From assembly GCA_027451185.1 (NCBI GenBank), contig DAIDJW010000022.1, forward strand, positions 1-9,275: a DNA stretch of 9,275 nucleotides, in the 5' to 3' direction. This document shows positions 1-5,317 of the stretch, in pieces. Origin of the DNA: Candidatus Saccharimonadota bacterium. GTDB lineage: Bacteria > Patescibacteriota > Saccharimonadia > Saccharimonadales > Saccharimonadaceae. Positions within the stretch are counted from its first letter, which is position 1. The number at the start of each line of letters is the position of its first letter. A program made the position numbers and the translations under genes. The notes under the pieces are model-generated. The model saw nothing but the letters and a program-made list of their open reading frames with translations, was not told where the DNA came from and did no database searches.

Positions 1-1555
1 CTGCAGTCGAGGCAATCGAGACGGCGTTTTGAACCGCCTCTTTAGTAACGCGCGTCGGATCAATCACGCCCGCTTTTTTGACGTCCATTACGCCAGATTC
101 AGGCGCATTAACATTGACGCCAAAACCAGGTTTGCCTGCTTCGACTTGGGCCAGCAACGCCTCAGCGCTCAGGCCGGCATTAGCAACTATCTGTAAGAAC
201 GGCTGCTTCAAAGCGTCTTTTAGGATTTGGCGACCAGCACTAACCGAGTCGCTACCGGCAATTTTTAGGCCAGCCGCAATATTAACCAGCGTGACACCTC
301 CACCCGGCACAATACCTTCAGCCAGGGCCGCCTTGGTCGCCGCTACGGCATCGTCAACGCGAAACTTCTTCTCGTCAATTTCGGTTTCAGTAGCGCCACC
401 AACCTTAATCACAGCAACCTTGCCACTTAAAGCCGCGGCCCGCTTTTCGTAATTTTCGCGGTCGTATGAACTTGGAGCACTTTCGGCCTGGGCTTTGATT
501 TGAGCTATCCGCGCCTTAACGTCAACCGCCTTGCCGGCGCCTTCAATAATCGTGGTGTCATCTTTGCCAACAATCACCTTACGGGCGCTACCCACGACGT
601 CTAGCTGGACATCGTCAAACGACATACCGCGATCAGCACTAATAACTTGGCCGCCAGTTAGGATAGCAATGTCTTCCAAAATTTCCTTGCGTCGATCACC
701 AAACGCCGGCGCCTTAACGACGACAGTGTTCAAAACACCCTTCAAGCGGTTAAGAATCAAAACACTCAGCGCCTCGCCTTCAACCTCATCGGCGATCAAG
801 ACAATGTCTTTTTGACCAGCCTGGACCAGCTTTTCGATCAACGGCAAAAATTCTTGAGCGCTAGAAATCTTCTTGTCGGTCACGATAATAGCCGGCTTTT
901 CGTAAACGGCCTCTTGGCGCGACGGATCGGTCACAAAAAAGGCGCTCGACCAACCGCGGTCCAAACTAAAGCCTTCCACGACCTCGGACTTAATCTCTAG
1001 CTCCTGACCAGCCTCAACGGTTACAACGCCGTCTTTGCCGACCTTCTCAATTACTTCGGCAATCAACTTACCGATCGTTTCGTCGCCAGCCGAAATAGTA
1101 GCCACTTCGGCCACACGGTCGCTATTGCCTTCAACGCTCTCAGATAACTTAGCTAATTCCTTCACTACCTCAGCACCGGCCGCTTCAATACCACGGCGTA
1201 GCTCTTGCGGATTATGCCCAGCCGCAATTAAACGGTTAGCTTCTTTTAAAATGCTGTACGTCAAAACCGTTACGGTAGTTGTACCGTCACCGGCGGCTTT
1301 ATTCAAGTTCTTAGCCGCTTGCTTAATCAGCTCAGCGCCAACCTTGTAGCCCAAAGTTTCGTCGGTCTCTTCAAGGTCAATCGACTCGGCCACCGTAACG
1401 CCATCGTGGGTAACCGTTGGGCCACCGTAACTCTTGCCGATTACAACATTACGACCTTTGGGGCCGTAAGTTACTTTTACAGCCTCGTAAAGTGCTTTGG
1501 CGCCACCTAGCACCCGCTGGCGAGCATCGTCATCATAAAAAACTTTTTTAGCCAC
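1..1555 (-). CDS. groEL: 60 kDa chaperonin GroEL (C-terminal end cut by window edge)
   Basis: GroEL subunits form the double-ring cytoplasmic chaperonin that folds proteins with ATP under a GroES lid. The minus-strand frame is open from a GTG at 1555 to the left edge, giving 518 codons; GroEL is usually about 540 residues, so only about 25-30 C-terminal residues are missing. The GTG is chosen because it gives the typical start MAKKVFYDDDAR and sits 5 bases after a strong Shine-Dalgarno. Visible family motifs are GDGTTT with the ATPase Asp at about residue 90 (E. coli D87), FVTD and TDKKIS of the apical domain, KAPAFGDRRK, LEDIAILTGG, the second ATPase Asp in RVDDAV at about 402 (E. coli D398), and PGGGVTLVN. 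The apical substrate-binding segment reads GWSSAFF where E. coli has GYxSPYF, keeping aromatic character. It is the second gene of the operon, 10 bases after groES. The family call is near certain. Confidence 0.97.
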   Translation of the reverse strand, partial: MAKKVFYDDDARQRVLGGAKALYEAVKVTYGPKGRNVVIGKSYGGPTVTHDGVTVAESIDLEETDETLGYKVGAELIKQAAKNLNKAAGDGTTTVTVLTYSILKEANRLIAAGHNPQELRRGIEAAGAEVVKELAKLSESVEGNSDRVAEVATISAGDETIGKLIAEVIEKVGKDGVVTVEAGQELEIKSEVVEGFSLDRGWSSAFFVTDPSRQEAVYEKPAIIVTDKKISSAQEFLPLIEKLVQAGQKDIVLIADEVEGEALSVLILNRLKGVLNTVVVKAPAFGDRRKEILEDIAILTGGQVISADRGMSFDDVQLDVVGSARKVIVGKDDTTIIEGAGKAVDVKARIAQIKAQAESAPSSYDRENYEKRAAALSGKVAVIKVGGATETEIDEKKFRVDDAVAATKAALAEGIVPGGGVTLVNIAAGLKIAGSDSVSAGRQILKDALKQPFLQIVANAGLSAEALLAQVEAGKPGFGVNVNAPESGVMDVKKAGVIDPTRVTKEAVQNAVSIASTA

Positions 1556-1560
1556 AAAAA

Positions 1561-1567
1561 ACCTCCT
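1561..1567 (-). promoter_or_regulatory. groEL Shine-Dalgarno overlapping the groES stop codon
   Basis: The minus strand reads AGGAGGT, then five bases, then the GTG start of groEL. The groES stop codon (TAG at 1568-1566) shares two bases with this site, so ribosomes finishing groES terminate on the groEL ribosome-binding site. This suggests translational coupling and helps to explain how a GTG start can still give high GroEL output. Confidence 0.85.
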
Positions 1568-1829
1568 AAAGTGTCGCTAGGACATCTTCCTCTTTAACAA
1601 TTAAGTAATCGACGTCATCAACTTTGAGTTCAGTCGTCGAATACTCTTTATAAATAATTTTATCGCCAACCTTAAGATGTTTGACGTCTGGTCCGATCGC
1701 CTCAATTTTGGCGACCACTGGTTTTTCTTTAGCATTATCTGGCAGGTAAAGTCCGCTGGCGGTTTTTGCTTGCGCTTTCTCGCGCACAGCCACGACTCGG
1801 TCAGCCAGAGGTTTGATTGGTGTAGCCAT
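1566..1829 (-). CDS. groES: 10 kDa co-chaperonin GroES
   Basis: GroES forms the heptameric lid of the GroEL chamber in the cytoplasm. The protein has 87 residues, slightly short of the usual 95 or so. It shows the family start IKPLADRVV, the mobile-loop region around KTASGLYLPDNAKEKP (residues 22-37), the core motif IGPDVKHLKVGDKIIY, and the usual C-terminal DYLIVKEEDVLA. The mobile loop has SGLYLP where many homologs have GGIVLP, so the hydrophobic GroEL-contact residues are conserved in kind. The ATG at 1829 is 7 bases after a perfect AAGGAGG. The gene is first in a groES-groEL operon with CIRCE and promoter sequences directly upstream, so heat-shock control through HrcA is expected. Confidence 0.97.
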   Translation of the reverse strand: MATPIKPLADRVVAVREKAQAKTASGLYLPDNAKEKPVVAKIEAIGPDVKHLKVGDKIIYKEYSTTELKVDDVDYLIVKEEDVLATL

Positions 1830-1836
1830 CGCTCTT

Positions 1837-1843
1837 CCTCCTT
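1837..1843 (-). promoter_or_regulatory. groES Shine-Dalgarno
   Basis: The minus strand reads AAGGAGG followed by 7 bases and the ATG of groES. It is one of the two strongest ribosome-binding sites in the window and contrasts with femX, murE and tsaD, which show none. Confidence 0.85.
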
Positions 1844-1859
1844 AATTTCAACAGTCTTA

Positions 1860-1888
1860 ATTGTAAAGAAAAATTTTGGCACTTGCAA
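1860..1888 (-). promoter_or_regulatory. candidate groESL promoter, proximal
   Basis: On the minus strand TTGCAA (1888-1883) and TACAAT (1865-1860) are separated by exactly 17 bases. Transcription would start near 1853, leaving a leader of about 24 bases that holds the groES Shine-Dalgarno. The -35 box lies inside the CIRCE dyad, so repressor binding would block polymerase directly. A second candidate promoter lies upstream, and the sequence alone does not decide between them. Confidence 0.5.
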
Positions 1889-1902
1889 GCCCCGAGTGCT
1901 AA
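1876..1902 (-). promoter_or_regulatory. CIRCE operator (HrcA binding site)
   Basis: On the plus strand the arms are TTGGCACTT and GAGTGCTAA with a 9-base spacer (1885-1893). The canonical element is TTAGCACTC-N9-GAGTGCTAA, so the right arm is perfect and the left arm differs at two of nine positions. Spacing and location upstream of groES are exactly as in known CIRCE elements. This predicts that the organism encodes the HrcA repressor elsewhere and derepresses groESL on heat shock. Confidence 0.9.
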
Positions 1903-1916
1903 CAGTCTCAATGAGT

Positions 1917-1945
1917 ATTGTAATTTTTGAGGCCTACATGAGCAA
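1917..1945 (-). promoter_or_regulatory. candidate groESL promoter, distal
   Basis: On the minus strand TTGCTC (1945-1940) and TACAAT (1922-1917) are separated by 17 bases. Transcription would start near 1910, which puts CIRCE in the leader about 8 bases downstream of the start. That is the classic arrangement in other bacteria and makes this the slightly better candidate of the two. Confidence 0.5.
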
Positions 1946-1988
1946 GGCGTTAGCGTAGCCTACGTCGAATCGGAAACGGACTAGCCGG

Positions 1989-2030
1989 CGCCCCGCATCC
2001 CACAACCCGAGATGCGAGGCGTATTTTTTT
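1989..2030 (+). terminator. intrinsic terminator on the plus strand with no gene before it
   Basis: The inner stem pairs CGCATC (1994-1999) with GATGCG (2011-2016). After one C-A mismatch, CGCC (1989-1992) pairs with GGCG (2018-2021). The loop is 11 bases (2000-2010), and the stem is followed by TATTTTTTT (2022-2030). On the minus strand it lacks a T-run, so it does not serve groESL. No plus-strand gene precedes it, and the femX-like promoter -10 follows within three bases. Confidence 0.7.
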
Positions 2031-2038
2031 GCTACAAT
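2030..2038 (+). promoter_or_regulatory. extended -10 promoter giving a leaderless femX-like mRNA
   Basis: The plus strand reads TGCTACAAT: an extended -10 (TGN) directly joined to TACAAT, 7 bases before the ATG at 2046. No convincing -35 is seen; that position falls in the terminator hairpin. Transcription would start at or within a base or two of the ATG, and there is no Shine-Dalgarno, so a leaderless transcript is likely. Confidence 0.6.
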
Positions 2039-2045
2039 AGACTCA

Positions 2046-3080
2046 ATGACCGCACGTTTTGCAACCGAATCAGAAGTCGCCCGCTGGAACGAGCTTATTT
2101 TAGCCAACCCCGACGGTGGCAATATCTTTGCCAGTTATGAGTATGCTATGCAAAAAGAAACCGGCGGCTACCGGGCACGGTTTGTAATTGCCGACGGACT
2201 GGCCGTGACCGTACTCGAAAAAACGGCGCCACCGATGGGCCGATTGTGGTATTTGCCAAAAGGGCCCGGTATCACCAATACCGAAGAGTTGTTCGTCTTG
2301 CTAGACAGCCTGAAGACGTTAGCCAAAAAACATCACGTTTTTGCCATCAGAATTGAGCCAGAGTTGCCGCGAGCCAAAAGCGCGACCCTGGCTCGTCATG
2401 GCATGATCCCAGCTAAGGCCATTATTCCCAATCCCTCTACTATTACACTGGACATTAGCGATCCGCTCGACGACGTCTTACTAAATCTGCCGCAAACTGG
2501 CCGCTACGCGATCCGCCGGGCCGAGCGCGACGGTGTGACCGTCAAGGCCGTCAAACCTACCGAAAAAAATTGCCAGATTATGTATAGTCTACTCAGCGAA
2601 ACTGCCGAAGGTCAATTCGGTATTCGCGACTACTGGTACTACAGTGGCTTTTGGGAGCGCTTTTACACCGCTGGGCTAGGGCAGTTATTTTTCGCTTACC
2701 ACGAAGGCAAGGTTGTCGCCGGGGCCTATGCCATGGTTTTTGGGGCTAAAAGCACCTACAAAGACGGCGCCTCGGTTCGCCAGCGCACGGCTTATGGGGC
2801 CAGTCATCTGTTACAGTGGCACGTTATTAAATGGGCCAAGGAAAATGGCGCACTGCTTCATGACTTCTGTGGTTCGCCGCCCAGTGAAGAAATTGATAAC
2901 CCAAAACATCCTCACTATGGCATCGGTTTATTCAAAACATCCTTCAATAAAACCGTGACCGATTATATCGGTTGCTATGATTTAGTGTTGTCTAAATTAC
3001 AGTATAGGGCTTGGCTGAAATTGGGTGAACGAGTGTATCGTCACTATTACTGGCAGCACCACCACGACTATTACTACTAA
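2046..3080 (+). CDS. FemX/MurM-type peptidoglycan aminoacyltransferase
   Basis: The 344 residues match the FemAB/FemX family, which transfers an amino acid from aminoacyl-tRNA to the stem peptide of lipid II to build the peptidoglycan cross-bridge, at the cytoplasmic face of the membrane. The protein shows two acyl-CoA N-acyltransferase-like halves: residues 1-140 with WYLPKGPG (68-75), and 141-344 with GRYAIRRAERDGV (152-164), AGAYAMVFG (225-233), YKDGAS (238-243), GASHLLQW (251-258) and HDFCGSPPSEE (272-282), ending in GIGLFKTSFN (292-301). No signal peptide or membrane helix is visible. The C-terminus is unusually rich in Tyr and His (YRHYYWQHHHDYYY). The start is fixed by a -10 box 7 bases upstream. 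It leads a two-gene unit with the amidinotransferase-like gene 11 bases downstream. The amino acid transferred and the exact acceptor cannot be read from sequence. Confidence 0.88.
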   Translation: MTARFATESEVARWNELILANPDGGNIFASYEYAMQKETGGYRARFVIADGLAVTVLEKTAPPMGRLWYLPKGPGITNTEELFVLLDSLKTLAKKHHVFAIRIEPELPRAKSATLARHGMIPAKAIIPNPSTITLDISDPLDDVLLNLPQTGRYAIRRAERDGVTVKAVKPTEKNCQIMYSLLSETAEGQFGIRDYWYYSGFWERFYTAGLGQLFFAYHEGKVVAGAYAMVFGAKSTYKDGASVRQRTAYGASHLLQWHVIKWAKENGALLHDFCGSPPSEEIDNPKHPHYGIGLFKTSFNKTVTDYIGCYDLVLSKLQYRAWLKLGERVYRHYYWQHHHDYYY

Positions 3081-3082
3081 TT

Positions 3083-3086
3083 GGAG
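3083..3086 (+). promoter_or_regulatory. Shine-Dalgarno of the second gene in the femX-like unit
   Basis: GGAG lies 5 bases before the ATG at 3092, inside the 11-base gap after the femX-like stop. The internal gene carries a Shine-Dalgarno whereas the first gene, preceded directly by a -10 box, does not. This is what one expects if first genes are leaderless and internal genes are not. Confidence 0.7.
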
Positions 3087-3091
3087 ACTGT

Positions 3092-3967
3092 ATGTCCAAA
3101 ATCAACGCCACTGTTCTGATGTCTGATGCCCTGCACTTCCGGGCCGATCAAGCTATTAATCCCTATTACTACGATACGACAGTCGATCAAACCCAAGCGG
3201 TTGGCGAGCACCAGACTATCGCCCACCTGCTACAGCAAGCTGGCATCGAGGTCGTCAGTGTGCCCTCGCCAAGCGACAGCCAAGACGGGGTCTACACCGC
3301 CAACTGGGCACTTGTCCGCGGTGATACGGCCATCTTAGCTCGACTTCCGGCCGTTCGGGCTAGCGAGGAAATCTATGCCGAGCGTGTTTTACAGCAGCTT
3401 GGCAAACGGGTCGTTCGTGTGCCAGACGGCCTAAAGTTTAGCGGCCAAGGTGATGCCCTTGCTTGTGGTAATTATCTTTTTGCCGGCAGCACCTACCGAT
3501 CCGACCCCCGGGCTCAAGTCTTTGCTGCTCAGCTATTGGATTATGAGTTAGTCCAGCTACAAACTGTTCCCCAACTTGCTAAAGACGGACAAGGGGTCAT
3601 TAACGCCGTTTCCGGTTGGCCCGATAGTTTCTTTTACGATATTGACCTAGCCCTGTCGATTATCAAACCGCCGCTCGACGACCAACGCGGCTTAATCGCT
3701 TACTGTCCCGAGGCATTCACGAAGCCAAGCCAAACTAAGCTAGACCAGCTAAAGCACATTGACAAGATTGTCGTTTCGCTTGATGAGGCTCAGCGGGCCT
3801 TTGCGATGAACCTTGTCTCAACTGGCGATAGTGTTGTCATGGCAGCTCATGCACCCAACTTTCGAGCCGCCTTAGAGGCCCGTGGCTTAACCGTCTATTG
3901 CCCTGAAATTCACGAACTGGCTAAGGGTGGCGGTTATATCCGTTGCACCACACTGACCCTAGACTAA
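3092..3967 (+). CDS. amidinotransferase/DDAH-superfamily protein, catalytic His apparently replaced
   Basis: The 291-residue protein has the layout of the pentein (guanidino-group modifying) superfamily, which includes dimethylarginine dimethylaminohydrolase, arginine deiminase and amidinotransferases. Motifs in order are NPYYY near the start (24-28), DGVYTANWALV (65-75, substrate-binding Asp and Asn), FSGQGDAL (116-123, matching the family's EGGGD-type motif), FYDIDLALSI (181-190), and GGGYIRC (279-285), with the nucleophilic Cys at 285. At the third motif the family normally has a catalytic His (Y-H-x-D); here the codon is GAT for Asp183. No signal peptide is seen, so it should be cytoplasmic. 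It is co-transcribed with the femX-like gene. Substrate is unknown; a link to arginine or citrulline metabolism is only a family-level guess, and the altered site may mean changed or lost activity. Confidence 0.8.
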   Translation: MSKINATVLMSDALHFRADQAINPYYYDTTVDQTQAVGEHQTIAHLLQQAGIEVVSVPSPSDSQDGVYTANWALVRGDTAILARLPAVRASEEIYAERVLQQLGKRVVRVPDGLKFSGQGDALACGNYLFAGSTYRSDPRAQVFAAQLLDYELVQLQTVPQLAKDGQGVINAVSGWPDSFFYDIDLALSIIKPPLDDQRGLIAYCPEAFTKPSQTKLDQLKHIDKIVVSLDEAQRAFAMNLVSTGDSVVMAAHAPNFRAALEARGLTVYCPEIHELAKGGGYIRCTTLTLD

Positions 3968-3981
3968 ACTCTTTCAGATAA

Positions 3982-4018
3982 GCCGGCCTAAAGCTAGACC
4001 TTAGCGGCGCCGTTTTTT
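3982..4018 (+). terminator. weak candidate terminator for the femX-like unit
   Basis: Between the convergent stop codons, GCCG plus CTAA (3982-3991, with a 2-base bulge) can pair with TTAG plus CGGC (4001-4008). A run of six T follows at 4013-4018, with four bases between stem and T-run. The T-run lies inside the last codons of murE (Lys-Lys). The bulge and gap make this a modest candidate only. Confidence 0.3.
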
Positions 4019-5317
4019 GCCGATCAACAAACCTTTGATAGCTTCGCGCACAATTTCCGGCTCATTCCACGGATATACACCATCGGCTCGTTCAATCGTT
4101 TTTTCGTGTCCTTTGCCCAAAAATGCTACGACATCTCCGGCCCGCGACACTCGAGTCAAAGCAAAACCAATCGCTTCTTCACGATCAAGAATTAAAAATA
4201 GATTCTTATCTTTAACCTTACCACCCCTCTCGGCACCAGCGGCAATTTGAGTCATAATCTCGTTGCCGTCGACATCACGATCGTCCTCTTCGGTAATAAT
4301 AATCTCATCGGCATACTTGGCCGCAATTTCACCCTGAACAGCTCGCTTAGCCTCGTCGCGTCGACCGGCCGATCCGAAAACAACCACCAGCTTACCCTTG
4401 GCCGTCGGTTTAACTGTCTCAAAAAAACGCTCAAAAGCATCTGGCGTGCTAGCATAGTCAACAATCGCACCAAATTTTTGGCCTTCGTTAATTGCCATCA
4501 TTCGGCCTTCAACGCTTTTTGTAGCCGCCAGGCCAACTTCAATTTGGCGCTTCGACAAACCAATCGCCCGGCCAACCGCAATTGCCGCCAGGCTATTATA
4601 GACATTGAATTCGCCAGGTATATTAACGCGAATATCATATCTTTCGTCGCCCACCTCAGCGCGATAAGTTGTATGGTCGGGCGCCTGTTTAATTTTAGCG
4701 GCTCGCAAATCACCTTTGTGAATGCCGTACGTAAAGTGATTTGTGATAGTCGATGTAAATGTATCTGCGTTTGCGTCTTCGGCATTAATCACACCTAGAC
4801 CATGGTGGCGCGCCGTAATAACGAACAGTTGTCGCTTGGCTTCTAGGTAATTTGCAAAGGTACCATGGTAGTCCAGGTGGTCGCCCGTGACATTGGTTAA
4901 AACAGCAACTTCATAGGGAATACCCCATATACGATGTTGAGCCAAAGCGTGACTCGACGTCTCAACCACCACCCACTCGGCGCCTTGACGCTTAAAATCA
5001 CGTAAGCGGCGCTGCAGTAAGGGCGCGCTAGCCGTGGTCATATGCTGGGACTCAGGGATAATATCTTGTCCGACACCATACTGAACGGTGCTGAGAAGAG
5101 CCGTTTTATAGCCGGCTTCATGTAGCATTCTTTGAATCAGGGCGCTGGTTGTTGTTTTACCATTTGTACCGGTTACGCCAATAACATGCAGATGACGCGA
5201 CGGAAAACCATAGCGCACGTTCGCCAGCACCGCCTCTACCAAGTGGCCGAGCGGCTCAATCTTTTTAAATAAATTAGTTGGAATCAGTTTCTTTACCAAA
5301 ACGCGAATATTAGCCAT
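4001..5317 (-). CDS. murE: MurE-like Mur ligase (UDP-MurNAc-tripeptide synthetase family), short N-terminal domain
   Basis: MurE adds the third amino acid of the peptidoglycan stem peptide in the cytoplasm, using ATP. The 438-residue protein has the Walker-A motif GVTGTNGKTTT (47-57), VVVETSSHAL (116-125), TNVTGDHLDYHG (141-152), YLEAKRQLF (157-165, Lys161 the likely carbamylated Lys), FNVYNSLAA (237-245), VEGRM (269-273), VVFGSAGRRDEAKR (312-325) and FLGKGHEKT (399-407). MurE usually has 480-500 residues; here only about 46 residues precede the P-loop instead of about 100, so the uridine-nucleotide-binding domain is reduced. The usual DYAHTPD is DYASTPD (287-293), and the third-residue selectivity motif DNPR is EDDR (344-347). 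The tail is basic (KKRRR). The ATG at 5317 follows TATAAT by 6 bases with no Shine-Dalgarno, and overlaps the upstream hydrolase frame by 25 bases. The Mur ligase call is firm; the exact substrate is not. Confidence 0.85.
   Translation of the reverse strand: MANIRVLVKKLIPTNLFKKIEPLGHLVEAVLANVRYGFPSRHLHVIGVTGTNGKTTTSALIQRMLHEAGYKTALLSTVQYGVGQDIIPESQHMTTASAPLLQRRLRDFKRQGAEWVVVETSSHALAQHRIWGIPYEVAVLTNVTGDHLDYHGTFANYLEAKRQLFVITARHHGLGVINAEDANADTFTSTITNHFTYGIHKGDLRAAKIKQAPDHTTYRAEVGDERYDIRVNIPGEFNVYNSLAAIAVGRAIGLSKRQIEVGLAATKSVEGRMMAINEGQKFGAIVDYASTPDAFERFFETVKPTAKGKLVVVFGSAGRRDEAKRAVQGEIAAKYADEIIITEEDDRDVDGNEIMTQIAAGAERGGKVKDKNLFLILDREEAIGFALTRVSRAGDVVAFLGKGHEKTIERADGVYPWNEPEIVREAIKGLLIGKKRRR

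Noticed and set aside
78..1510. Several plus-strand open frames of 60-124 codons across this region
   Set aside because: They lie antisense to groEL, whose minus-strand frame aligns continuously with the GroEL family; they show no domain signs and no ribosome-binding sites.
1931..2045. A riboswitch or T-box attenuator in the femX-like leader
   Set aside because: The terminator lies before the extended -10 that sits 7 bases from the ATG, there is no Shine-Dalgarno to regulate, and no T-box or known aptamer motif was seen. A separate small RNA or insulator fits better.
4017..4798. Plus-strand frames, including one of 183 codons, opposite murE
   Set aside because: They are antisense shadows of a well-supported Mur ligase gene and their translations resemble no known protein.
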